Assembly (NCBI RefSeq): GCF_004339565.1
Contig: NZ_SMFZ01000002.1
Coordinates: forward strand, 1,674,001 to 1,738,000
Length of the DNA stretch: 64,000 nucleotides
DNA from: Pseudonocardia endophytica
GTDB taxonomy: Bacteria > Actinomycetota > Actinomycetes > Mycobacteriales > Pseudonocardiaceae
Direction: 5' to 3'
Shown: positions 57,605 through 64,000 of the stretch, piece after piece
Layout: each line of letters starts with the position of its first letter
Position numbering within the stretch: the first letter of the stretch is position 1
The notes under the pieces: model-generated
What the model saw: the letters and a program-made list of their open reading frames with translations, nothing else
Told to the model about the DNA's origin: nothing
Database searches by the model: none
Program-made: the position numbers and the translations under genes

Positions 57605-58651
57605 TCACGCGGGTGGCTTCCACCCGAGGGCCGGTCCGAGCGAGGTGGCCATGTCGGTGAGGATCTGGACGTAGTCGGCGTGCTCGAAGCTGAACGGCAG
57701 GGCGAACACGACCTCACGCACCTCGCGGAACGCGGCGTCGCCGTAGAGCTTCTCGGCGATCTCCTGCGAGGTTCCCAGGACGTCGGGCGCGGCGAGCAGG
57801 CCGGGTCCGGGCGGGCCCATCGGGGCGACGGTCCGTGGGGTGCGCTTCTCGACGTAGGCCTCGTACCTCGCCTTCTGCTCTCGGGTCGCGGTGTCGGTGG
57901 GGATCACGACGAGCCCTTGTGAGACGCGCGCGGCGTCGCCGTCCGGGTGGTGCTGCTTGAACAGGGCGATCTGGCGTTGCTGGATCGCGGCGAAGTCCCA
58001 CCGGCCGTCGGTCTCGAGGTCCGACTGCTCGGGCTTGAGGATGTTGCTGGTCAGGAGGTTCAGGCCCTGCTCGGCGGCCCATCGGGTCGATCGGGCGCTG
58101 CCGGAGCCGTACCAGACGCGGGCCGCCAGACCGGGGGAGTGCGGCTCCACCCGTGCGGAGAACTCCTCGAAGCCCGAGGTGCCGGAGAACGTGCTGACGG
58201 CGTCGCCCCGGATCATGCGCAGCAGCCGTGCGACCCGTTCCGACGAGAGGTCCTCGGCGTCGGCGGTGTCGGGGTAGAGCGCGGCCTTGACGTCGTCCCA
58301 GTGGATCGGCGGGCCGACCGAGAAGCCGGGCTCAAGGCGTCCTCCGGACAGGATGTCGACGGTGGCGAGGTCCTCGGCCATGCGCAGCGGGTTCTCCCAG
58401 CCCAGCGGCGTCACGGCCGTACCCATCGCGATCCGGTGGGTGCGTTGCGAGGCCGCTGCCATGATCGCGATCGGCGAGGAGATGCCGGTCTGGAAGTGCC
58501 GGTGGCGCAGGTAGGCGCTGTCGAAGCCGAGCTGCTCGCCGAGCTCGATGACCTGCAGGACGTTCTCGTGCCCCGGCGCCGGATCGTCGCCGTCGAACAG
58601 GCCGATGGTCAGGAAGCCGAGCTTCTCGAGCGGGACATCGGGGGTCGGCAT
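57605..58651 (-). CDS. LLM-class flavin-dependent oxidoreductase
   Basis: From ATG 58651 the product is 348 aa of the luciferase-like fold: LGFLTIGLFDGDDPAPGHEN, FDSAYLRHRHFQTGISSPIAIMAAASQRTHRIAMGTAVTPLGWENPLRMAEDLATVDILSGGRLEPGFSVG, then WYGSGSARSTRWAAEQGLNLLTSNI. Members of this branch are uncharacterised FMN- or F420-linked enzymes. It lies between a MarR-controlled gene and the GntR gene, convergent with the former, with no flavin reductase nearby. Confidence 0.82.
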   Translation of the reverse strand: MPTPDVPLEKLGFLTIGLFDGDDPAPGHENVLQVIELGEQLGFDSAYLRHRHFQTGISSPIAIMAAASQRTHRIAMGTAVTPLGWENPLRMAEDLATVDILSGGRLEPGFSVGPPIHWDDVKAALYPDTADAEDLSSERVARLLRMIRGDAVSTFSGTSGFEEFSARVEPHSPGLAARVWYGSGSARSTRWAAEQGLNLLTSNILKPEQSDLETDGRWDFAAIQQRQIALFKQHHPDGDAARVSQGLVVIPTDTATREQKARYEAYVEKRTPRTVAPMGPPGPGLLAAPDVLGTSQEIAEKLYGDAAFREVREVVFALPFSFEHADYVQILTDMATSLGPALGWKPPA

Positions 58652-58760
58652 ACCGGCTCTCCTTCTGCTGTCACGGCCTGACGGCTGTGCGACGACGTCT
58701 CGTCCAACAGGAGCGCCGCCCACGCTTGTTCCGACGTCGCGCAGGATGCGGTCGATCGCC

Positions 58761-59474
58761 TCAGGCGCTGTCGCGACCCGCGGCGCGCTCGCCCTCCGGC
58801 TCGAGCCGCCCGATCCGCTCGGTCAGCTCCTCCTGGTTTCCGACGAGGTGGTCGGTCACCGCCTGACGGGTCAGGCCGGCGTCGCGGGCACGGACGGCGT
58901 CGAGGACTCCCGTGTGGATGCGTTCCCGCCGGGTCCGCTCGGTGCGGGCGATCTCGGCGAAGTCGTAGACCAGCCTGGTGTAGCGCTCGGCGGCGGCCCA
59001 GAGCTGGTCGAGCGTCCTGAGGTCCCACGCGGAGGCGGCCGGCCGCACCAGGTCCAGGTGAAATCGCTGGTGGGCCTGCCAGACGGCTTCGGGATCGTCG
59101 TCCTCGAAGGACTCGATGAGGGCCGCGAGGTTCTCGATCTGAGCCTCGGTGTGCAGGGCGGCGGCGCGTGCCGCGAGTTCCGGCTCCACGAGCAGTCGCA
59201 GGCCGTAGATGCCGCGCAGGTCCTCGACGGACAGCGGTACGACGACCGCGCTGCGGCCGTGGTTGAGCTCGATCAGTCCCTGTCCCTCGAGCCGCCGCAG
59301 CGCCTCGCGGACGGGGATGTGGCTGATGTCGAGCTGGCGCGCGAGCTCGGCGACGGAGAAGCGCTCGCCCGGCGCGAGGACGCCGTGCAGGATCGAACGC
59401 CGCACCTCGACGGTGACGAGGTCGACGGCCGACACCTGGTGGTCCTTGACCGGTCGGAACGCTCGCTCGGCCAC
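58761..59474 (-). CDS. GntR-family regulator with FCD ligand domain
   Basis: GTG 59474 follows GAGGGAGAG. The N-terminal winged helix (VTVEVRRSILHGVLAPGERFSVAELARQLDISHIPVREALRRLEGQGLIEL) is GntR type, and the rest is an FCD all-helical ligand domain with DLRGIYGLRLLVEPELAARAA, HQRFHLDLV and VTDHLVGN, whose Asp/His residues usually bind metal and a carboxylate ligand. It is divergent from the SnoaL-NmrA-HIT operon, with TATACGATAGCG repeats between. Confidence 0.86.
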   Translation of the reverse strand: MAERAFRPVKDHQVSAVDLVTVEVRRSILHGVLAPGERFSVAELARQLDISHIPVREALRRLEGQGLIELNHGRSAVVVPLSVEDLRGIYGLRLLVEPELAARAAALHTEAQIENLAALIESFEDDDPEAVWQAHQRFHLDLVRPAASAWDLRTLDQLWAAAERYTRLVYDFAEIARTERTRRERIHTGVLDAVRARDAGLTRQAVTDHLVGNQEELTERIGRLEPEGERAAGRDSA

Positions 59475-59503
59475 GTGCTCTCCCTCCGGCCGTCGATGAT
59501 CTT

Positions 59504-59581
59504 TATACGATAGCGGGTTGGCCGATCGAGGCTTGTGCTCGGCCGACTCCTTTGCCAGAGTCGATACCACGCTATCGTATA
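59504..59581. promoter_or_regulatory. Inverted pair of GntR operator-like sites
   Basis: TATACGATAGCG (59504-59515) recurs in inverted form as CGCTATCGTATA (59570-59581), one copy near each of the divergent start codons. FCD-type GntR repressors typically bind short AT-containing repeats of this kind and would control both directions. Confidence 0.6.
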
Positions 59582-59607
59582 TCGTAGCGACTCAGCGAGG
59601 AGGACCC

Positions 59608-60090
59608 ATGAGCACCAGCGAACTCAGCCGCGAGGAGATCGTCGCCCGCAACCTCGCCGCCGTCGACGTGCACTTCCACAACGAGAACCCCGACGGCATC
59701 GACAAGGCCGTCGGCGTCTACACCGACGACATCGTCTGGGAGGTGCCCGCGCGGGGACTCGTCCTGCGGGACAAGGAGACCGTCAAGGCGGAGTACCTGA
59801 AGATCTTCGAGGCGATGAAGGTCCACACGATCACGAACCTGCACCGGTTCGCGACCGAGGACTGGGTCTTCGACGACAGCATCTTCGAGGTCACCCTGCT
59901 GACCGACGGCTTCCGCAACTGTCCCTTCCCGAAGGGGACGCGCTGCAGCATCCGGCTCGTGCACGCGTTCGAGTGCCGCGACGGGAAGATCTGCCGCGAG
60001 AACGGGTACGAGATCTGGCGTCGCGCCGACGACACCGTCCGCGTGCAGGACTTCGTTCCCGAGAACGCGACGGTCGAGGTGTTCGACTGA
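59608..60090 (+). CDS. SnoaL-like NTF2-fold protein
   Basis: ATG 59608 follows GAGGAGG. The 160-aa product has the NTF2/SnoaL pattern: IVARNLAAVDVHFHNENPDGIDKAVGVYTDDIVWEVPARG, a YLKIFEAMKVHTITNLHRFATED strand-helix and CSIRLVHAFECRDGKICRENGYEIWRR. As in the catabolic block, it may isomerise or hydrate a small substrate. Its stop overlaps the ATG of the NmrA-like gene (TGATG), so the two are coupled and probably act together under the GntR regulator. Confidence 0.8.
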   Translation: MSTSELSREEIVARNLAAVDVHFHNENPDGIDKAVGVYTDDIVWEVPARGLVLRDKETVKAEYLKIFEAMKVHTITNLHRFATEDWVFDDSIFEVTLLTDGFRNCPFPKGTRCSIRLVHAFECRDGKICRENGYEIWRRADDTVRVQDFVPENATVEVFD

Positions 60091-60932
60091 TGGGCGTCCT
60101 CGTCCTCGGTGCCACCGGCACGGTCGGCCCGCACGTCGTCACCGCGCTGCTCGGCCGCGGCGCCGGACCGCGTGTCCTGACCCGCAACGCGGCCCGGGCA
60201 CGCACGATCCTTCCGGCGGGGACCGAGCTCGTCGAAGGCGATCCGGGCGACGATTCGACGGTCGCCGCCGCCGCAGAGGGCGCCGACGCGGTCTTCCTGC
60301 TCTCCGAGCACGACCACGACATGTCCGACCTGCAGCTGCGGATCATCCGGGCGTTGCGCCGCACCGGAGCCCGGATCGTGAAGCTGTCCGGAACGAGCTC
60401 GGCGATCAACCCCGACGGGCCCTACACCTGCCGGCAGCACTGGGAGATCGAGCACGTGCTGGCCGCGTCCGGTCAGCCGTGGTCGGTGATCCGGCCGAAC
60501 GCGTTCATGCAGACGCTCATCGGCACGATCATGCTGCCGGCCGTCCGGGAAACCGGGAAGATCCCGAACGCGATCGGCGGGGCGGGCATCAGCTTCGTCG
60601 ACGCCCGCGACATCGGCGAGGTCTGTGCCGAGGTCCTGCTGAACGACGTCTGGGCGGGAGAGACCCTGGTCCTCACCGGTTCCCGCGCGGTGACGTTCGC
60701 CGAGATCGCGGACCAGCTCGGCGCCGCCACGATCGACATCACCCCGGCCGACGTGCGGGAGAACCTGCTCGGACGCGGGATGGCGCTCTGGGAGGCCGAG
60801 CACTTCCAGGAGATGTACCAGCTGTTCCGGGACGGGGAGTCGGAGTTCGTCACCGCGGACGTGGAGCGGGTGCTCGGTCGTGCGCCGCGCACGGTCGAGG
60901 ACTACCTCCACGAGACGATGGAACCGGCGTGA
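60090..60932 (+). CDS. NmrA-like NAD(P)-binding protein
   Basis: The 280-aa product has an atypical-SDR/NmrA Rossmann start (LVLGATGTVGPHVVTALLGRG, TRNAARA), VFLLSEHDHDMSDL, IVKLSGTSSAI, WSVIRPNAFMQTLIGTI and SFVDARDIGEVCAEVLL. It lacks the classic Tyr-x3-Lys pair. Relatives serve as redox sensors or reduce quinones and furans. It is the middle gene of a three-gene operon; its stop overlaps the next start (GTGA). Confidence 0.84.
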   Translation: MGVLVLGATGTVGPHVVTALLGRGAGPRVLTRNAARARTILPAGTELVEGDPGDDSTVAAAAEGADAVFLLSEHDHDMSDLQLRIIRALRRTGARIVKLSGTSSAINPDGPYTCRQHWEIEHVLAASGQPWSVIRPNAFMQTLIGTIMLPAVRETGKIPNAIGGAGISFVDARDIGEVCAEVLLNDVWAGETLVLTGSRAVTFAEIADQLGAATIDITPADVRENLLGRGMALWEAEHFQEMYQLFRDGESEFVTADVERVLGRAPRTVEDYLHETMEPA

Positions 60933-61384
60933 GCGACTGCCTGCCCTGCCGGATGGAGGAGGCCGACCCGGACGCCGTCGTGTTCCGCGACGACCTGTGG
61001 GCGTGCGAGGTCGTCCCCGGCTTCGACGTCCCGGGGTGGTTCGTGCTGCGGGTGCGCCGCCACGCGCTACGGATCGGCGCGCTCACCGACGCCGAGCTGG
61101 CCACCTACGGCCGGCGGGCGCGGGACCTCGTCGGCGCCGTCACCGAGGTCACCGGCGCACCTGCCACCTACGTCCTGACGTTCGGCGAGGCCAACCCGCA
61201 CTTCCACTCGCTGGTCGCCGCCCGCGGCGAGGAGGTGCCGCCGGAACGCCGGATGGCCGGGATCCTGACCCAGCGCGAGGACCGGCTCGACCCGGCTGGT
61301 GCGCTCGCGATGGTGCCCACGGTCGCCGCGGTCTACGCACGCCTGTCCGGTTCGGACGTCCTGCGCGCCGGGACGTCGTCGTGA
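60929..61384 (+). CDS. HIT-like (histidine-triad-related) protein
   Basis: GTG 60929 overlaps the NmrA stop. The 151-aa product starts with a cysteine pair (SDCLPCRM) and has the HIT-type layout: VFRDDLWACEVVPGFDVPGWFVLRVRRHAL, ELATYGRRARDLVGAV, and YVLTFGEANPHFHSLVAAR in place of the histidine triad (HxHxH is reduced to HFH). It could be a nucleotide hydrolase relative, or an inactive binding form. Its presence with SnoaL and NmrA genes gives no clear pathway. Confidence 0.7.
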   Translation: MSDCLPCRMEEADPDAVVFRDDLWACEVVPGFDVPGWFVLRVRRHALRIGALTDAELATYGRRARDLVGAVTEVTGAPATYVLTFGEANPHFHSLVAARGEEVPPERRMAGILTQREDRLDPAGALAMVPTVAAVYARLSGSDVLRAGTSS

Positions 61385-61603
61385 CACTTGCGACGGTTCC
61401 GGTGAGGCTGTCCGAAACCGTCCCGGCGGGTCGTCAACGTTGGCGATGAGCGGGGCACGGCGGCGGGGTCATGGTGGTCCCCGCCGGCCGTAGTCCCGGC
61501 CGACGACCTGGATCGCCGCTCACGTCGGAGCGATGGCGAGCACCGCACGGCCGATGCCCGTGCATCCCGGCGGCGGAGCGGCCCGTCGACGACAGGAACC
61601 GTC

Positions 61604-62053
61604 ATGACCGCCACACCCGCGACACCCACCGATCTCGTCCCCAGCTCACAGGACCTGGGCGCGAACATGGTCACGTTCACCGGTGACCGCACCACGATCA
61701 CGTTCTTCCCCGAGACGCCGGGCCCGCTGCAGCCCGGGCACGAGGGCGGAAAGCTGACCTACGAGGGACCGGAGGGCACGATCGAGCGGTTCGGCGCCGA
61801 CATCGCCCGTGTCGACAGCCCGCTCGGCTACCTGCTGACGATCGTGCTGCGCCCGGACGACGACACCGGCCAGATCGACCTCACCGTGCTGCTGCCGCGT
61901 GTCGTCGGGGTCGCGATGGAGGCGCCCGTCGTGTTCGCCGCCATGGCGATCAGGACGCACCGGCGTGGGTTCGTCGCGAACCCGGGCCCGGTGCTCGGCT
62001 ACGACGTGCTCCCGCTGGTGGCGAAGGCCGAGGAGGTGATCATTGCGCTCTGA
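61604..62053 (+). CDS. Hypothetical actinobacterial protein, 149 aa
   Basis: ATG 61604 gives a protein of short strands (MVTFTGDRTTITFFPETPGP, GGKLTYEGPEGTIERFG, GYLLTIVLRPDDDTGQIDLTVLLPRVVG) ending in a hydrophobic helix. Third-position GC is high and the frame is clean, so it is real, but I do not recognise a family. Its TGA is directly followed by the TGA (TCA on this strand) of the convergent gene, forming TGATCA. The ribosome site is weak (ACAGGAA). Confidence 0.6.
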   Translation: MTATPATPTDLVPSSQDLGANMVTFTGDRTTITFFPETPGPLQPGHEGGKLTYEGPEGTIERFGADIARVDSPLGYLLTIVLRPDDDTGQIDLTVLLPRVVGVAMEAPVVFAAMAIRTHRRGFVANPGPVLGYDVLPLVAKAEEVIIAL

Positions 62054-62509
62054 TCACTCCTCGTCGGCCAGGTGGACGGCGGCCTCCTCCGCCGACGCGC
62101 CGGCGCCGTCGATGCCCGCGTCGCCGGCGATCAGGTCCTTCGTCCCGCCGGGCTCGCCGTCGAACGTCGCGTCGTCCACGGTCAGTCGTCCGGCACGACG
62201 GTCGCCGACCTCGTCGTCGCGCAGCTCGCCGTCCGTGTCGGAGGCGTCGCCGAGGTACTCCCCGGTGGCGTCGTCGACGTCGGACTCGTCGTCGTCCCCG
62301 GCCAGCGCCGGGTCGGCCGCGTTCCAGGGGTCGGGCTCCTCGTCGGCCAGGCGCTCGTCGAGCGACTCGTGGTCGCGGTCGTTCCACGGCCGCTCCGGCG
62401 GGGAGTAGCCCTCGTCCAGGACGTCGGACACCCCGGCCTCGACGAGCGTGTCCTCGGGCTGGAGCTGGGCGTACTGGTCGGTGTCGTCGCCGGAGTCCGC
62501 AGCGGTCAT
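62054..62509 (-). CDS. DUF5709-like acidic protein
   Basis: The 151-aa product is very acidic, begins MTAADSGDDTDQYAQLQPEDTL, and has VSDVLDEGYSPPERPWNDRDHESLDERLADEEPD, the pattern of the DUF5709 family found across actinobacteria. It has no membrane segment or catalytic motif. The second half is low-complexity (GDDDESDVDDATGE). Function unknown. Confidence 0.78.
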   Translation of the reverse strand: MTAADSGDDTDQYAQLQPEDTLVEAGVSDVLDEGYSPPERPWNDRDHESLDERLADEEPDPWNAADPALAGDDDESDVDDATGEYLGDASDTDGELRDDEVGDRRAGRLTVDDATFDGEPGGTKDLIAGDAGIDGAGASAEEAAVHLADEE

Positions 62510-62617
62510 CCGGCGAGCGTAGACCGGCCCCCATGTGGCCCGGTCCCACCGGCCTTCCGGCCGGACCGCCGATCGCCGGGCGCCACGTGGGTTCCCGGTG
62601 ATCGATACGCTCGATGC

Positions 62618-63040
62618 ATGACCGCGACGGCGACACGGCTGCTGCCGGTCGTCGTCGCGCTGGTCCTCGGCCTGCTCGGGATGCACGCCCTGGTCGTGGG
62701 CGATGCCGGGATGCGCGACGCGCCGATGTCGATGGATTCGATCCCGGCAGCGGCGCCGTCGGAACCGCGCAGCGTGGACCGCGCCGGGGAGGGACCGGCG
62801 GCGATGCCGGCCGTGAACGCGTCGCACGGGGACCACGGCCCGTCCACTCATCCGATGCTGCACCTGTGCCTGGCCGTCCTGGCCGGCTTGATGGTGCTGC
62901 TGCTCGGGATCGCCCTCCTCCGGACGGAACCGGCCGCCGTCACGACCACGGCCGAGCGGGGACGAGGGCGCCGGGAACCTCCCGTCCGACCACCTCCGAC
63001 GTCGGTACGGCTGGCACGGCTCTGCGTGATGCGGAACTGA
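62618..63040 (+). CDS. DUF6153-like small membrane protein
   Basis: I chose ATG 62618 (an overlapping ATG at 62614 is out of frame). The 140-aa product has an N-terminal membrane segment (LLPVVVALVLGLLGMHALVV), a periplasm-like part with Met/His (MSMDS, ASHGDHGPSTHPMLHLCLAVL) and a second segment (VLAGLMVLLLGIALL), matching the DUF6153 layout. Such genes are often next to DUF305 lipoproteins and copper genes, as here. Metal handling is suggested by Met/His content only. Confidence 0.72.
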   Translation: MTATATRLLPVVVALVLGLLGMHALVVGDAGMRDAPMSMDSIPAAAPSEPRSVDRAGEGPAAMPAVNASHGDHGPSTHPMLHLCLAVLAGLMVLLLGIALLRTEPAAVTTTAERGRGRREPPVRPPPTSVRLARLCVMRN

Positions 63041-63105
63041 TCGGCCTCCAGCGCGGCAGAGCGCTGGACCGGACCGATCACCGCTCACGAACCCGGAGCA
63101 GACCC

Positions 63106-63702
63106 ATGAGGACCACCACCGTGGCGGGAGCCGCGGCGGCGCTCGCCGCTGCCCTCGTCCTGACCGCCTGCGGCTCGTCGCAGGCCCCGCACGCCCCGGC
63201 ACCGCAGGCGTCCGCGACGTCGTCGGCGTCGACGGGCGCGCACAACGACGCGGACGTCGCGTTCGCGCAGGGGATGATCCCGCACCACGAGCAGGCGGTG
63301 CAGATGTCCCGCCCGGCCGCCGAACGGGGCGCGGACCCCCAGGTCGCCGGGCTGGCCGCCCGCATCGAGCAGGCCCAGGCCCCGGAGATCGCGCAGATGC
63401 GCGGGTTCCTCGCGGCGTGGGGCGCGCCCGAGTCCGCCGCCGGGATGTCCGGCATGGACCACAGCGGCATGGGTGGCGGCATGATGACCGACCAGGAGAT
63501 GGGACAGCTCGACCAGGCGCGGGGTGCCGTGTTCGACCGCCTCTACCTGCAGCTGATGATCCGCCACCACGAGGGCGCGGTCCAGATGGCCCGCACCGAG
63601 CTGGCGTCCGGCACGAACCCGGAGGCCAGGGCTCTCGCTCAGAGGATCGTCGACTCCCAGCAGGCCGAGATCGCCGAGATGCAGCGGCTGCTGGCCGCCT
63701 GA
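63106..63702 (+). CDS. DUF305-family lipoprotein
   Basis: The 198-aa product has a lipoprotein signal (AALAAALVLTACGS, lipidated Cys in LTAC), then the DUF305 pattern twice: FAQGMIPHHEQAVQMSRPAAERG and LYLQLMIRHHEGAVQMARTELASG, with the MIxHH motifs. The linker is Met/Gly/His-rich (GMSGMDHSGMGGGMM). DUF305 proteins are exported ferritin-like four-helix bundles linked to copper tolerance. It follows the DUF6153-like gene in the same direction. Confidence 0.88.
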   Translation: MRTTTVAGAAAALAAALVLTACGSSQAPHAPAPQASATSSASTGAHNDADVAFAQGMIPHHEQAVQMSRPAAERGADPQVAGLAARIEQAQAPEIAQMRGFLAAWGAPESAAGMSGMDHSGMGGGMMTDQEMGQLDQARGAVFDRLYLQLMIRHHEGAVQMARTELASGTNPEARALAQRIVDSQQAEIAEMQRLLAA

Positions 63703-63709
63703 CGGCCGC

Positions 63710-64000
63710 TCAGGGGTGCCCGGGCGCGAACGCGTCGAGCACGTGATCGGCGTAGGACAGCGCCGCGGCGGGTTCGACGTCCGGGTACCCGACGTGCGGC
63801 GAGAGGTTGAGGTCGAGGAACACCTCGGTCACACCGCGGGCGCGGAGATCCCGCAGGTCGTCGACGATCTGGTCGCGGGTGCCGTGCAGAGGCCTGCGGT
63901 CCGGTCCGGGATCCCGGTCGACGAGATCGACGAGGCCGCGCAGCAGGATCCGCACGGCGTCCGGGTCGCGCCCGGCCTCCCGGGCCCCGTCACGCACGGT
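63710..64000 (-). CDS. LLM-class F420-dependent oxidoreductase, C-terminal part (cut by window edge)
   Basis: About 96 residues are visible, ending at TGA 63710. GAREAGRDPDAVRILLRG, GTRDQIVDDLRDLRARGVTEVFLDLNLSP and ALSYADHVLDAFAPGHP are typical of the C-terminus of F420-linked luciferase-like oxidoreductases, where the GT-x-DQIV helix follows the last barrel strand. The catalytic N-terminal part lies beyond position 64000. Confidence 0.72.
   Translation of the reverse strand, partial: TVRDGAREAGRDPDAVRILLRGLVDLVDRDPGPDRRPLHGTRDQIVDDLRDLRARGVTEVFLDLNLSPHVGYPDVEPAAALSYADHVLDAFAPGHP

Overview
The window is a high-GC actinobacterial chromosome segment (GC-rich third codon positions, frequent GTG starts, F420/luciferase-like oxidoreductases, a mycofactocin-type SDR, no rRNA or complete tRNA). 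Gene style suggests Pseudonocardiaceae, possibly a Pseudonocardia relative. That placement is inference from gene content, not from a marker gene.

Positions 1-9436 are a scrambled, partly lower-GC accessory zone. It holds a secreted cutinase-like esterase, broken fragments (acyl-CoA dehydrogenase, IS110 transposase, bacterial PH-domain protein), an antitoxin/RelE-type toxin pair and a PPOX-fold protein. A complete IS481-type element and a complete IS5-type element sit nose to tail. Repeats resembling the 3' half of a tRNA lie at 4928-5020, 6491-6525 and again at 24230-24322, so they bracket the next block.

Positions 9760-24152 are a catabolic block. It contains a mycofactocin-type SDR, two CoA ligases, two enoyl-CoA hydratase family proteins, SnoaL-like proteins, a flavin reductase, a RibBA-like protein, two luciferase-like monooxygenases, a P450 with its ferredoxin, a second SDR and a TetR regulator. 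A tandem 19-bp motif recurs upstream of the SDR and on both sides of the divergent promoter at 15413-15742, which suggests one regulon. The pattern (oxygenation, dehydrogenation, CoA activation, beta-oxidation-like steps) fits an alicyclic, terpenoid or steroid-like substrate, but the substrate cannot be read from the sequence.

Positions 24657-42464 hold the most interesting system: a bacterial microcompartment (BMC) locus beside an unusual dikinase module. Shell genes encode a pentamer (33178), two hexamers (33621 and 41705) and a tandem-domain shell protein (36283). Cargo candidates are a CoA-acylating aldehyde dehydrogenase (34035), a malate-dehydrogenase-like enzyme with a long N-terminal extension (36909) and a zinc alcohol dehydrogenase (38359), together with an EutJ-like ATPase and a GAF/PucR-type regulator. 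Identical-geometry inverted repeats (CAGACAAC, 13-nt gap, GTTGTCTG) lie about 100 bp upstream of both outward shell operons. Upstream, 24657-29972 encode a stand-alone swivelling phospho-histidine domain, a 476-aa protein of unknown family, a 206-aa protein, and a PPDK-like protein whose ATP-grasp and histidine domains are intact but whose PEP/pyruvate domain is degenerate. By analogy with phenylphosphate synthase this could phosphorylate an organic substrate with ATP. No glycyl-radical enzyme, B12 diol dehydratase, ethanolamine lyase, aminotransferase-like phospholyase or phosphotransacylase of a known BMC type is visible, so the signature reaction is open.

Positions 42622-44119 encode a two-subunit 3-oxoacid CoA-transferase, followed by two gene remnants. 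Positions 44997-48261 carry a drug-type ABC exporter, a DUF4097-like protein and a ribbon-helix-helix regulator with its likely operator. Positions 48584-55848 carry a Kdp potassium-uptake operon (kdpF, A, B, C, D with an extra 27-aa membrane peptide, and no kdpE visible). Positions 56051-64000 hold small regulator-enzyme pairs (MarR with a quinone oxidoreductase; GntR/FCD with SnoaL, NmrA and HIT-like genes), a luciferase-like oxidoreductase, a DUF5709-like protein, a DUF6153-like membrane protein, a DUF305 lipoprotein, and the end of another luciferase-like oxidoreductase cut by the window edge.
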